The notes below the pieces were generated by a model. It saw only the letters and a program-made list of their open reading frames with translations. It was not told the DNA's origin and searched no databases. This document shows positions 25,286 through 34,789 of a DNA stretch of 64,000 nucleotides, in pieces. Each line of letters begins with the position of its first letter. Within the stretch, counting starts at the first letter, position 1. This DNA comes from Bacteroidales bacterium (GTDB lineage: Bacteria; Bacteroidota; Bacteroidia; Bacteroidales; UBA932). The translations under genes were made by a program, and so were the position numbers. The stretch is from contig JAHHQP010000006.1 of the NCBI GenBank assembly GCA_020026355.1, positions 1 through 64,000 of the forward strand, read 5' to 3'.

Positions 25286-26416
25286 ATGAAATTTGAAAAG
25301 ATAGCACAGGATCCGCAGTCTGCTGCCAGATGCGGAATCATCACGACGGACCACGGCCAGATCGAGACGCCGATCTTCATGCCGGTGGGCACTGTAGGCT
25401 CTGTGAAGGGCATCTACCATCGTGACCTGAAAGAAGATATCAAAGCAGAAATCATCCTGGGAAATACCTACCATCTCTACCTGAGGCCGGGTCTGGACAT
25501 TCTCAAGGCTGCCGGAGGTCTCCATAAGTTCGAGTCCTGGGACCGGCCGATCCTGACGGACAGCGGCGGATTCCAGGTGTTCTCATTGACCCCGATCCGC
25601 AAGCTTACGCCGGAGGGCTGTACCTTCAGATCCCACATCGACGGATCGAAGCACATCTTCACGCCGGAGAACAACATGGACACGCAGCGAATCATCGGTG
25701 CGGACATCGTGATGGCACTGGATGAGTGCTGTCCGGGAGATGCGGACTACAATTATGCCCGTAAATCCCTGCAGCTGACGAAAGGTTGGCTGGAGCGCTG
25801 CATCAAGCATTTCGATGAGACGGAACCGCTCTACGGTTACAACCAGGCACTCTTCCCGATCGTTCAGGGCTGTGTCTATCCGGATCTCCGCAAGGAGGCC
25901 GTGGAGCATGCGGCAGCCTTCGACCGTGAGGGCTATGCCATCGGTGGGCTGGCTGTAGGAGAGCCGACGGAGAAGATGTACGAGATGCTGGAATGCGTCT
26001 GTCCGATTCTTCCGGACAACAAGCCGAGATACCTCATGGGTGTCGGTACACCTGCGAATATTCTGGAGGGCATCGCAAGAGGAGTCGATATGTTCGATTG
26101 CGTCATGCCGACCCGCAACGGCCGCAACGGCATGCTCTTCACCTGGGACGGCATCATCAATATCCGTAACAGGAAGTGGGCGGATGATTTCTCTCCGCTG
26201 GATCCGAAAGGGGCATCCTTCGTCGACCACACCTATACGAAAGCTTATCTGAGGCATCTGTTCATTGCCGGAGAAATATTCGCCGGACAGATTGCCAGCG
26301 AGCATAACCTGGCTTTCTATCTGGATCTGGTCCGCGAGGCCAGGAAGCACATCAAGGCCGGTGATTTCCGGATGTGGAAAGAAGAGACCGTCCGCAGGAT
26401 TTCGACAAGACTTTAG
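25286..26416 (+). CDS. tgt: tRNA-guanine transglycosylase, zinc cysteines absent
   Basis: Swaps guanine 34 for preQ1 (or queuine) in GUN-anticodon tRNAs during queuosine synthesis. I chose the ATG at 25286 (376 aa) over a TTG two codons earlier. The nucleophile/general-base Asp is D92 in DSGGFQVFS; substrate residues GGLAVGEP and the second catalytic Asp in FDCVMPTRNGRNG are present. The zinc site is not: bacterial TGT normally has CxCxxC before the SRAYLHHL helix. Here the aligned positions are G309, S311 and D314, while the fourth ligand H340 remains. lptG starts 23 nt downstream. Confidence 0.92.
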   Translation: MKFEKIAQDPQSAARCGIITTDHGQIETPIFMPVGTVGSVKGIYHRDLKEDIKAEIILGNTYHLYLRPGLDILKAAGGLHKFESWDRPILTDSGGFQVFSLTPIRKLTPEGCTFRSHIDGSKHIFTPENNMDTQRIIGADIVMALDECCPGDADYNYARKSLQLTKGWLERCIKHFDETEPLYGYNQALFPIVQGCVYPDLRKEAVEHAAAFDREGYAIGGLAVGEPTEKMYEMLECVCPILPDNKPRYLMGVGTPANILEGIARGVDMFDCVMPTRNGRNGMLFTWDGIINIRNRKWADDFSPLDPKGASFVDHTYTKAYLRHLFIAGEIFAGQIASEHNLAFYLDLVREARKHIKAGDFRMWKEETVRRISTRL

Positions 26417-26439
26417 TATTCAATCTATACAGCAGCGCA

Positions 26440-27525
26440 ATGTTTCCAAAAAAGCTTGACAGATATATCATGAAGAAGTTCATCACGACCTTCTTCGTCG
26501 CCCTGGTGCTGATCATCGGCATTGTCATCATCTTCGATGTCAGTGAGAAGATCGACAACTTCGTTTCGAAACAGGCTCCGCTGCACGGAATCATCTTCGA
26601 TTATTATCTGAACTTCGTTCCATATTTCGTGAACATGTTCAGTCCGCTCTTCGTCTTCATCACCGTGATCTTCTTCACGGCCATGATGGCATCGAACTCA
26701 GAGATCGTGGCGATCCTTTCCTGCGGTATCAGTTACCGTCGCATGATGGTACCTTATCTGGTCTCTGCAGCGATCATTGCCTCGATGTCCCTGTACTTCA
26801 ACCTCTATGTCATCCCTCATTCCAATGTGGAAAGGGTCGCGTTCGAGGAACAGTATGTGAAGAGAAGGGCTGATGCCTCCGGCAGGAACATCCATTACCA
26901 GATCAATCCCGGTGAGTATGTCTATGTCGAGAATTTCAGTCGTTGGAACAATACTGCCTACAAGTTCACTCTGGAGAAGATCCGGAACAATGAGATCATC
27001 AGCAAGCTTTCTGCGGAGAGTGCGGTCTGGGACACGACCAAGCTGTGCTGGTCGCTGCGGAAATATACGATGAGGGAATATTACGATGGTTTCGATGATA
27101 TCATCAAGTCCGGTGCGCAGCTTGATACGGCTCTGAGCATCACGGTCGATGATTTCAAGCGTGGCAAGGATTATATCGAGACACTTGACTACGACCAGCT
27201 GAGGAACTATATCGCGATTCAGCGGATGAGAGGAGATGCTGACGTGAAGTTTTCTCTGATTGAGCTGCACAAGCGTTTCGCCCTTCCTTTTTCGGCCTTC
27301 ATTCTGACGATCATGGGAGTCGCCCTCTCCTCCAAGAAGCACAGGGGAGGTATCGGCATGACCTTGGGTATCGGAATCGCTCTCGCGTTCATCTATATTC
27401 TTTTCCTGCGATTCAGTGAAATGTTCGTCTATACGGATACATTACCACCGGAAATCGCCTTGTGGATGCCGAATGTCATCTATTTCTTCATAGCCCTCTA
27501 TCTGTACAGAGGAGCGCAGAAATAA
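26440..27525 (+). CDS. LPS-export permease of the LptF/LptG (YjgP/YjgQ) family
   Basis: Inner-membrane subunit of the LptB2FG exporter that lifts LPS out of the membrane. The ATG at 26440 (MFPKKLDRYIMKKF) gives 361 aa; the open frame starts earlier but inside the end of tgt. Three or so N-terminal helices (to about residue 110), a periplasmic beta-jellyroll (about 120-260) and C-terminal helices (about 270-358) give the usual layout. Length is that of LptG. The partner permease is encoded at 29.6-32.1 kb on the opposite strand, fused to fmt. Which of the two is LptF and which LptG is a best guess. Confidence 0.88.
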   Translation: MFPKKLDRYIMKKFITTFFVALVLIIGIVIIFDVSEKIDNFVSKQAPLHGIIFDYYLNFVPYFVNMFSPLFVFITVIFFTAMMASNSEIVAILSCGISYRRMMVPYLVSAAIIASMSLYFNLYVIPHSNVERVAFEEQYVKRRADASGRNIHYQINPGEYVYVENFSRWNNTAYKFTLEKIRNNEIISKLSAESAVWDTTKLCWSLRKYTMREYYDGFDDIIKSGAQLDTALSITVDDFKRGKDYIETLDYDQLRNYIAIQRMRGDADVKFSLIELHKRFALPFSAFILTIMGVALSSKKHRGGIGMTLGIGIALAFIYILFLRFSEMFVYTDTLPPEIALWMPNVIYFFIALYLYRGAQK

Positions 27526-27543
27526 ACGATTCTGAATAAAATA

Positions 27544-27579
27544 GAACCCCGAAAGTTTTTTGTCTAACTTTCGGGGTTC
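27544..27579. terminator. Terminator between tgt-lptG and ilvA
   Basis: A perfect 14-bp stem (27544-27557 with 27566-27579) with an 8-nt loop. It lies between two convergent operons and likely serves both. Confidence 0.8.
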
Positions 27580-27631
27580 AGTTCATTCCACGGTTTCCGG
27601 GGTTCTGCTTATTTCTTCTGTCCGCTGATCA

Positions 27632-28891
27632 TCAGATCAGAATCTCGAACAGCTTGTTGTTCTGGTTGATGTATTCGTACTCGATATTGCTGGCATCCAT
27701 CCTTCGGGTCAGTGCCTCGAAATCTTCAGGTGCTGCGACCTCGATGCCGATGAGTGCAGGGCCGGATTCCTTGTTGGTCTTCTTGATGTACTGGATGTGT
27801 ACCAGGTCATCTGTAGGGCCGATGACGTCACGGATGAAGCGGAGGATCGCTCCGGACTTCTGCGGGAAGTTCACGATGAAATAATGTTTCAGCCCTTCAT
27901 AGAGGAGAGATTTCTCGCGGATTTCCTCCATACGGGTGATATCGTTGTTGCTGCCGCTGATGATGCAGGCTACTTTCTTGCCTTTGAGCTGGTCTCCATA
28001 GAAACGGAGGGCAGCTACGGAAAGGGCTCCGGCCGGTTCCACGACGATGGCTGATTTGTTGTACAGGTCAATGATCGTGGAGCAGACGGCTCCTTCCGGA
28101 ACGATGACGATGTCATCCAAGGTCTGCTTGCAGATTTCGTAGGTAAGGTCGCCGGCACGCTGTACGGCCGCTCCGTCCACGAACTTGTCGATCTTGTCGA
28201 GCGTGACCGGTCCGTTCTGCTCGATGGCGGTCTTCATGCAAGGTGCACCTGCCGGTTCTACACCGATGATCTTCGTGTTCGGGGAGACCTGTCTGATGTA
28301 GGAACTTACGCCGGATGCCAGTCCGCCGCCACCGATCGGGATGAAGATGTAGTCCAGCGTTTCATTGGTCTGCTGGAGCATCTCGTAGGCGATGGTCGCC
28401 TGTCCTTCGATCACCTTCTCGTCATCGAAAGGAGGGATGAAGGTTTTTCCGGTCTTCTTCGCATATTCTTTAGCTGCAGTTTGGGCGGCGTCGAAGGTAT
28501 CGCCGGTCAGCACGATGTCGATGTATTCTTTGCCGAACATTCTGACTTGCTGGATCTTCTGTTTCGGAGTTGTGGTAGGCATGTAGATGGAACCCATGAT
28601 CTTCAGCTTGTTGCAGGAGAAGGCGACACCCTGGGCATGGTTGCCGGCACTCGCGCAGACGATGCCGTATTTCAGGATATCTTTAGAGATGGAGTGGATC
28701 TTGTTGTAGGCTCCTCTGATCTTGTAGGATCTGACGATCTGCAGGTCTTCTCTCTTGAGGAAGATTTCTGCATCGAAGCGGTCTGAAAGATAGTTGCTTC
28801 TTTCGAAGGAGGTAGGTTTCAGGATCTCTTCAAGTGTCTTTGCAGCTGCTTCCACAGCTTGCACGGTCGGAAAATAAGTTTCTTTTCCCAT
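27632..28891 (-). CDS. ilvA: Threonine ammonia-lyase (threonine dehydratase)
   Basis: PLP enzyme that converts threonine to 2-oxobutanoate, first step of isoleucine synthesis. Of 419 aa, residues 1-320 form the catalytic domain with the PLP lysine in SYKIRGAYNK (near 57) and CASAGNHAQG (near 83). A PLP-phosphate loop GGGGLASG is near 190. Residues about 335-419 resemble a single ACT-like regulatory domain (HYFIVNFPQKSGAILRFI), shorter than the double domain of E. coli IlvA. It is the last gene of the alaS-lptF::fmt-thiN-ilvA operon. Confidence 0.92.
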   Translation of the reverse strand: MGKETYFPTVQAVEAAAKTLEEILKPTSFERSNYLSDRFDAEIFLKREDLQIVRSYKIRGAYNKIHSISKDILKYGIVCASAGNHAQGVAFSCNKLKIMGSIYMPTTTPKQKIQQVRMFGKEYIDIVLTGDTFDAAQTAAKEYAKKTGKTFIPPFDDEKVIEGQATIAYEMLQQTNETLDYIFIPIGGGGLASGVSSYIRQVSPNTKIIGVEPAGAPCMKTAIEQNGPVTLDKIDKFVDGAAVQRAGDLTYEICKQTLDDIVIVPEGAVCSTIIDLYNKSAIVVEPAGALSVAALRFYGDQLKGKKVACIISGSNNDITRMEEIREKSLLYEGLKHYFIVNFPQKSGAILRFIRDVIGPTDDLVHIQYIKKTNKESGPALIGIEVAAPEDFEALTRRMDASNIEYEYINQNNKLFEILI

Positions 28892-28926
28892 AATACTTGT
28901 TCTTTAAGTGTTCTTTAATTATCTCT

Positions 28927-29592
28927 CTAATCCATCATCAGCAAAGCGATGGACCTGTGGCTGAATTCCAGTCTGATCTTATCTTCTGCAGCAACGTTGA
29001 GCGTGGCTTTCCACCAGTTGTCGAAAATGACGTCCCTGGTCTGCCATACCAGCCCTTCCGATTTGATTCTCAGGGAATTGTCCGGAGTGAAGATAGAAAC
29101 TCTCCGGCCTTCTCCGCATTCCAGTTCGGTGGTGTCGGTGAGCGGAAGTATCGTGCTGTAGTCAGAAATCATTTCAAGAGTGATGTCCCGCCCTTCCTGC
29201 TCGATTTGCCGCTGGTATTCCATCAGCAGGGAGACGTTTCCGATCGTATGGTCTTCCCGTTTGCCGGTGGCTCCCAGGAAATGGATGCTGCGCACGTCTT
29301 TCCAGGTTTCCAGGACGTAGCGAAAGGCTTTGGTCTGGTCGTTGTTTTCCTGTTCCGATACCGGAACCATGAGTTCAGGATATTTCTTCTTGAGGGTGGA
29401 CGGAATGGAATCCATGTCACCGATGACCGCATCCGGCAGGCGAAGTTCTCCGAAAATCTGCTCAGTCCTGCGCAGGAAACTCTTGAATGCTCCATCGCAG
29501 CAGACGATGTGGTCTGCCTGGCGGATGAGGTAGAGCGGCCAAGGTTTCTTCGGGAAACGGCCGTTGCCGATGATGACGATATCTTTTCCCAT
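28927..29592 (-). CDS. thiN: Thiamine pyrophosphokinase
   Basis: Transfers pyrophosphate from ATP to thiamine to make the cofactor TPP. The 221-aa protein has the TPK landmarks: ADHIVCCDGAF near 30, IGDMDSIP near 56-63, EQENNDQTKAFRY (the metal and substrate motif, near 80-92) and GATGKREDHTIGN near 107-119. The C-terminal half contains the thiamine-binding beta domain. It lies 2 nt after the lptF::fmt gene and 35 nt before ilvA. Confidence 0.88.
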   Translation of the reverse strand: MGKDIVIIGNGRFPKKPWPLYLIRQADHIVCCDGAFKSFLRRTEQIFGELRLPDAVIGDMDSIPSTLKKKYPELMVPVSEQENNDQTKAFRYVLETWKDVRSIHFLGATGKREDHTIGNVSLLMEYQRQIEQEGRDITLEMISDYSTILPLTDTTELECGEGRRVSIFTPDNSLRIKSEGLVWQTRDVIFDNWWKATLNVAAEDKIRLEFSHRSIALLMMD

Positions 29593-29594
29593 TG

Positions 29595-32054
29595 CTATAA
29601 CCTGGATTTGAATTCTTTTGAGGTTCCGGCGGTTGTCCTGTAGCTTTCCGGATTCCTGAATCCGATCAGGAAGCTCTTGACATCCATCCGTTTCTTGCCG
29701 GCGAGCTGAAGATCAAGTACTTTCACGGCACCGTCCGCAGTCGCGATGGCCAGGTAATGCTTGCCATCGGAAAGTAAGGTGCCGGCAGCGACCTTCTCGA
29801 GACCTTTCTCTGCAAGCAGGGTCTGGTACTCTTCCGTTCCCATCGGCTCGGTGGCGTATATCTTCATCTGCTGGATCTTGCCGTCCTTTTCCAGTTCTGT
29901 GAAGGCAGCGGGATAAGGACTGAGTCCGCGGACGAGGTCATGCACATGTCTGGTCGTATCGTCGAAATCGATGTGGCAGAGCTCACGGGTCAGCTTCGGT
30001 GCCGGTTTCAGCTTCTCGGAACCTTGGATGTACATTTTCTGGATCTGGAACTCTTTGTTTCCTTCCATGATGGTCTCGACGGTATTCACTACCAGGGAAG
30101 CGCCGATCTGCATGAGTTTGTCATGGATGGTACCGGCGTTGTCTTCCGGTGCGATCCTGACTTGCTCGCGATAGATGATGCGTCCGGTATCGATGCCATG
30201 GTCGATCATGAAGGTCGTCACGCCGGTTGTCTTTTCTCCATTGATCAGCGCCCAGTTGATCGGGGCAGCTCCACGGTATTGAGGCAGCAAGGCGGCATGC
30301 AGATTGAAGGTGCCCAGTTTCGGCATGGTCCATACGACTTCCGGCAGCATCCTGAAGGCAACGACGACGAAGATGTCGGCCTTGAAGGCGGCCAGCTGTT
30401 CCAGGAATTCCGGATCCTTGAGAGACGTCGGCTGGAGAACCGGGATATTGTGGGCCACCGCGTATTTCTTCACGGCACTTTCATTGACCTTGAGTCCTCT
30501 TCCGCTTTGCTTGTCAGCGACGGTCACGACTCCGACCACATTGTACTTTTTCTGCAGCAGGGCCTCCAGAGGTGCTACGGCAAACTCAGGAGTTCCCATA
30601 TAGACGATTCTTGTTTTCTTGAACATTTCGAGGAATTTTGTTTTAAGCAGTTTCATCTTGACCTTGAAACTGTCCATGTTGATGATGGCACTGTCATGCA
30701 CTGCTTTATTGGTCAGGAAAATGCTGATCGGCAGCAGAACCAGTGTAGAGATATATACACCGAAGAACGGAGTGAATTTTCCGTCTCTCGCCAGTTTCGT
30801 TCCCGTGATGTCGACGACCCAGTAGAGGACGAAGAACAGTACGCCGATGATGGCCGGAGTGCCGATACCTCCTTTACGGATCACAGCTCCGACGGAGGAA
30901 CCGATGAGGAAGAACAGGAAGCAGGCTACAGATACGGCGAGCTTCTTCAGCAGCTCGATGTCGGTAAGCCGCAGGATGTACCTGTTGAAATAAGTCTCCC
31001 GGTCAAAGCTCATGACGCTCATGTTCATGTTCTCGGCTGTTTCCTTCGCGTATTTGACGGCATTGAGTTCCTGGTCGCTGTTAGCCCAGGCATAGCCGCT
31101 TTCAGGAATGTAATCAGCCGGTAGAACAGGAGTCCTGGCCGTATCCAGCTGTTTCTCGAAGCGGAAATGGTCGGAGTTCCGGAAGGAGTTGAGGTTCCTG
31201 CTGAAATCTTCGCCCGCGATGAGACTCAACGAATCTTTCGTCGTTCTCAATCTCCGGATCGGCATGGCTTTCACTTCATCTCCGAAACGGCTGCTGTCGG
31301 ATTTCTGGAAACCGTAGTTCTTTATCGGAATCAGCACCTGCTGCTTGTCGAACTCGATGTGCTGGAGCTCCAGGGTCGTGTCCCGGTAGTTCTTCTCGTT
31401 CTTCTCTTCGTAGTTCGATCCGTTGTACAAGGTGAAGGACAGGTGGGTCTTGTTCTTATCGATGGTCATCATGGCAGAGTCCGCCAAGGTGAGACTGATG
31501 TTACCCTTGTTCGAAGTATGGTTGTAGACCATCACTCCGTACATCATGTTCGACTTGTCGTTGCGGTCGTCGATGCGTAGGACGTAGCCGTCGATTCCGT
31601 CATAGAAACTTCCTTTCGGAATCTTTATTTCTTCTTTTGTCCGGAGGATATCGTCCCGCAGCGTGTAGATCTTCTCGTAGGCGACCGGAATCATCTCGTT
31701 GGAGATGTAGAAGGCCGCGGCGCTGATGAAGATGTTGACGACTGCGATAGGGGCAAGGATACGGCTCAATGAGATTCCGGCGGCCTTGATGGCCATCAGT
31801 TCAAAGTGCTCACCCAAGGCTCCGAGAGTCATGACCGATGACAGCAGGGTCGCCAGCGGCAAGGCCAATGGAAGAATGGTGACGCATCCCCATCCCAGAA
31901 ATTCCAGGATGATACCTATGCCCAGTCCTTTTCCGACCAGCTCGTCGATGTAGAGCCAGAGGAACTGCATCATGAGGATAAAGACGACGACCGCCAATAC
32001 TGCCACGAAGGGCAGTATGTACGATCGCAATATGTATTTGTCAATGATCTTCAT
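29595..32054 (-). CDS. Fusion of an LptF-type LPS-export permease and methionyl-tRNA formyltransferase
   Basis: One uninterrupted frame of 819 aa holds two unrelated proteins. Residues 1-476 are an LptF/YjgP-type permease: DKYILRSYILPF at the start, N-terminal membrane helices, a long periplasmic domain, then C-terminal helices ending at ISIFLT. Residues 477-819 are a full-length Fmt, which formylates initiator Met-tRNA: TRIVYMGTPEF at its start, LHAALLPQYRGAAPIN, GVTTFMIDHGIDTG, and a C-terminal OB domain. The junction (LKTKFLEMFKKTRIVY) is only about 25 residues past the membrane. The methionine at 30626-30624 matches a normal Fmt start, so free Fmt could also be made by internal initiation. 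It sits 27 nt after alaS and 2 nt before thiN. Confidence 0.88.
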   Translation of the reverse strand: MKIIDKYILRSYILPFVAVLAVVVFILMMQFLWLYIDELVGKGLGIGIILEFLGWGCVTILPLALPLATLLSSVMTLGALGEHFELMAIKAAGISLSRILAPIAVVNIFISAAAFYISNEMIPVAYEKIYTLRDDILRTKEEIKIPKGSFYDGIDGYVLRIDDRNDKSNMMYGVMVYNHTSNKGNISLTLADSAMMTIDKNKTHLSFTLYNGSNYEEKNEKNYRDTTLELQHIEFDKQQVLIPIKNYGFQKSDSSRFGDEVKAMPIRRLRTTKDSLSLIAGEDFSRNLNSFRNSDHFRFEKQLDTARTPVLPADYIPESGYAWANSDQELNAVKYAKETAENMNMSVMSFDRETYFNRYILRLTDIELLKKLAVSVACFLFFLIGSSVGAVIRKGGIGTPAIIGVLFFVLYWVVDITGTKLARDGKFTPFFGVYISTLVLLPISIFLTNKAVHDSAIINMDSFKVKMKLLKTKFLEMFKKTRIVYMGTPEFAVAPLEALLQKKYNVVGVVTVADKQSGRGLKVNESAVKKYAVAHNIPVLQPTSLKDPEFLEQLAAFKADIFVVVAFRMLPEVVWTMPKLGTFNLHAALLPQYRGAAPINWALINGEKTTGVTTFMIDHGIDTGRIIYREQVRIAPEDNAGTIHDKLMQIGASLVVNTVETIMEGNKEFQIQKMYIQGSEKLKPAPKLTRELCHIDFDDTTRHVHDLVRGLSPYPAAFTELEKDGKIQQMKIYATEPMGTEEYQTLLAEKGLEKVAAGTLLSDGKHYLAIATADGAVKVLDLQLAGKKRMDVKSFLIGFRNPESYRTTAGTSKEFKSRL

Positions 32055-32081
32055 CGATGGGGGAATGGAGGGTGCGGAACT

Positions 32082-34700
32082 TTATTTCAGAGCGGCGGCT
32101 TTCAGCTGTGCAAGCGCTTCTTTCAGGCCTTCCACGTTCTTGCCGCCTGCCGTAGCGAGGCCTGGCTGTCCACCGCCGCCACCGAGGATGAGCTTGGCGG
32201 CAGCCTTGATGTCGTTTCCTGCATGATGGCCGGCTTTGACCATATCATCGGAATACATCATCAGCAGCTGTGGCTTGCCGGCATGCTCGAAGGCTGCTGC
32301 CAGCGCGAATCTTTCCGTTTCTTTCTGGAGCATGAAGGCTGCGTTCTTCAGCATTGCCGGATCCATATCCTGGTCAATGGTGACGATGCGTACGCCATCG
32401 ACTGCTGCACCGGCTTCTTTCAGGCTGTTCTTCAGAGCGACGGTCTTTTCCTTGGCGATCTCTTCCAGCTCTTTCTTGAAGTTCTCGTTCTCTTCGACCA
32501 TCTTCCTGATGGCTGCGGCAAGATCCGGAGCGTTGTTGAAGAAGGATCTGGCCGTGCGGATGGTCTCCTGCATCTGGTCAGCCATCTGTTCAGCATATAC
32601 GCCGGTAACGGCTTCGATCCTGCGGACGCCGGCAGCGATCGCTGATTCGGAGCTGATCTTGAAATAACCGATGTTTCCGGTAGCGGAAGTGTGGACACCA
32701 CCGCAGAGCTCGCAGGAATCACCGAATCTCACCATTCTGACCTTGTCTCCGTATTTTTCGCCGAAAAGGGCCATGGCTCCGGCAGCTTTCGCTTCTTCCA
32801 TGGTAGCTTCGCGGTTCTCGCAGAGCGGATAGTTGGCACGGATCAGTTCGTTCACTCTGGTCTCTACCTGGTGGAGCTGTTCGTCCGTCAGCTTCTCGTA
32901 GTGGGAAAAGTCGAAACGGAAGTAGGCATCGGTCACGTAGGAACCTTTCTGCTCGACGTGCGGACCGAGAATCTCTCTCAGTGCCTGGTGGAGCAGGTGG
33001 GTCGCAGTATGGTTATCGGCAATCTGCTGTCTTCTTTCTTCATCGACGTGGAGCGTGAAGCTCTCAGAGCAGTCTGAAGGGATGCGCTCGGCGACATGAA
33101 TCGTCAGGTTGTTCTCCTTGATCGTGTTGAGGATTCTGATCTTCTCTCCGCTTTCGGAAACGATGTAGCCGGTATCACCGACCTGACCGCCCATTTCACC
33201 GTAGAACGGAGTACGCTCGAACACGAGCTGGAACATGGTCTTGTTCTTGGATTTCACGGTTCTGTGTCTGGTCAGCAGGACACCGTCCAGTTCCGTATAG
33301 TCATAACCGAGGAACTCGACGTTCTCGCAATGGTGGAATTCCACCCAGTCGCCGAATTCATTTGCAGTAGCGTTTCTCGCGCGGTCCTTCTGTTTCTGGA
33401 GTTCGGCGTTGAAGCCTTCGATATCGATGGTGTAGCCGTTCTCGGAGGCGATCAGCTCGGAAAGGTCGATCGGGAAGCCGAAGGTGTCATAGAGGACGAA
33501 AGCATCCTCACCCTTGATGACCTTGGTCTCCTTGGATTTCTCCATGATGTTGTCCATGAGGCGGATACCTCTGTCCAGCGTACGGAGGAAAGCCATTTCC
33601 TCTTCCTTGATGACTCTCTCGATCAAGGTCTGCTGCTGGGTGAGCTCCGGATAGAATTCGCCCATGTCGTCGATGAGCTGCTGCACCAGTCTGCAGAGGA
33701 ACGGCTCGTTGAAACCGAGGAAGGTATAGCCGTAGCGGACGGCACGGCGGAGAATCCTTCTGATGACGTAGCCGGCTTTCACGTTGGATGGAAGCTGTCC
33801 GTCCGCGATGGAGAAACTGATGGCCCTGATGTGGTCAGCGATCACTCTCATGGCGATGTCCACCTGCTCGTCCTGACCGTATTTCTTGCCGGAAAGCTCC
33901 TCGATCTTCTGGAGCATGCCGGTGAATACGTCCGTATCATAGTTGCTTTGCTTGCCCTGGAGGGTCATGCAGAGGCGCTCGAAGCCCATTCCGGTGTCCA
34001 CGTTGTGGTTCGGGAGCAGTTCAAGTTCTCCATTGGCCTTACGGTTGTACTGCATGAAGACCAGGTTCCAGATCTCGATGACGAGATGATGGCCGGTGTT
34101 CACGAGGGACGCTCCGGATACTTTCTCACGCTCCTCGTCGCTGCGGAGGTCGACATGGATCTCGGAACAAGGACCGCATGGACCGGTATCGCCCATTTCC
34201 CAGAAATTGTCATGCTTGTTGCCGAGCAGGATGCGGTCTTCCGGAAGATGCTTCTTCCAGGTTTCCATCGCGTCCTTATCCAGCTCGGTGCCGTCTTCTT
34301 CAGAACCTTCGAACACGGTGGCGTAGAGTCTGTCCTTGTCGATCTTGTAGACTTCGGTCAGCAGTTCCCAGGCCCAGTCGATGGCTTCCGTCTTGAAATA
34401 ATCCCCGAAGCTCCAGTTGCCGAGCATCTCGAACATGGTGTGGTGGTAGGAGTCATGTCCCACTTCTTCCAGGTCATTGTGCTTGCCGCTCACTCGGAGA
34501 CACTTCTGGCTGTCACAGACTCTTTTCCATTTCGGAGCGCTGTTTCCGAGAAACCAATCCTTGAACTGGTTCATACCGGCATTCGTAAACATGAGGGTCG
34601 GGTCATTCTTCACGACCATCGGGGCTGAGGGGACCGGAGTGTGTCCCTTCGATGCGAAAAAGTCTAGAAAGGCTTTTCTGATTTCTTTAGACGTCATCAT
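32082..34700 (-). CDS. alaS: Alanine-tRNA ligase
   Basis: Charges tRNA-Ala in the cytoplasm. Starting at [15 protein letters not shown] (34700, or 34697 for the second ATG) gives 872 aa, the normal size; upstream in-frame codons to 34799 give a non-conserved extension. Class II catalytic motifs are in the first 250 residues ([39 protein letters not shown]). The editing domain has [11 protein letters not shown] and [13 protein letters not shown], and the C-Ala domain ends with [18 protein letters not shown]. It heads the operon alaS-lptF::fmt-thiN-ilvA. Confidence 0.95.
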   Translation of the reverse strand: MMTSKEIRKAFLDFFASKGHTPVPSAPMVVKNDPTLMFTNAGMNQFKDWFLGNSAPKWKRVCDSQKCLRVSGKHNDLEEVGHDSYHHTMFEMLGNWSFGDYFKTEAIDWAWELLTEVYKIDKDRLYATVFEGSEEDGTELDKDAMETWKKHLPEDRILLGNKHDNFWEMGDTGPCGPCSEIHVDLRSDEEREKVSGASLVNTGHHLVIEIWNLVFMQYNRKANGELELLPNHNVDTGMGFERLCMTLQGKQSNYDTDVFTGMLQKIEELSGKKYGQDEQVDIAMRVIADHIRAISFSIADGQLPSNVKAGYVIRRILRRAVRYGYTFLGFNEPFLCRLVQQLIDDMGEFYPELTQQQTLIERVIKEEEMAFLRTLDRGIRLMDNIMEKSKETKVIKGEDAFVLYDTFGFPIDLSELIASENGYTIDIEGFNAELQKQKDRARNATANEFGDWVEFHHCENVEFLGYDYTELDGVLLTRHRTVKSKNKTMFQLVFERTPFYGEMGGQVGDTGYIVSESGEKIRILNTIKENNLTIHVAERIPSDCSESFTLHVDEERRQQIADNHTATHLLHQALREILGPHVEQKGSYVTDAYFRFDFSHYEKLTDEQLHQVETRVNELIRANYPLCENREATMEEAKAAGAMALFGEKYGDKVRMVRFGDSCELCGGVHTSATGNIGYFKISSESAIAAGVRRIEAVTGVYAEQMADQMQETIRTARSFFNNAPDLAAAIRKMVEENENFKKELEEIAKEKTVALKNSLKEAGAAVDGVRIVTIDQDMDPAMLKNAAFMLQKETERFALAAAFEHAGKPQLLMMYSDDMVKAGHHAGNDIKAAAKLILGGGGGQPGLATAGGKNVEGLKEALAQLKAAALK

Positions 34701-34750
34701 ATGATTGTTGTTTTCTTTTTGATCTAAATCGGGCATTTCAAATAAATCTA

Positions 34751-34758
34751 CAAAATTA
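34751..34758 (-). promoter_or_regulatory. -7 element of the alaS operon
   Basis: TAATTTTG on the minus strand, 50 nt before the chosen alaS start. This supports the MTSKEIR start over the longer frame, whose start at 34799 would lie upstream of it. Confidence 0.45.
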
Positions 34759-34780
34759 TAATATTTTTTGCAAAAAAGAG

Positions 34781-34788
34781 TATATTTG
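34781..34788 (+). promoter_or_regulatory. -7 element abutting the first M23 peptidase gene
   Basis: TATATTTG ends 1 nt before the ATG at 34790. If used, transcription would begin at or just after the start codon, implying a leaderless mRNA from the second ATG (34793). Confidence 0.4.
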
Positions 34789-34789
34789 C

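Noticed and set aside
29940..31124. Plus-strand open frame of 394 codons
   Set aside because: Antisense to the lptF::fmt gene; no motifs, so not evidence against the fusion.
33096..34628. Plus-strand open frame of 510 codons
   Set aside because: Antisense to alaS; Val/Glu/His-rich shadow without motifs.
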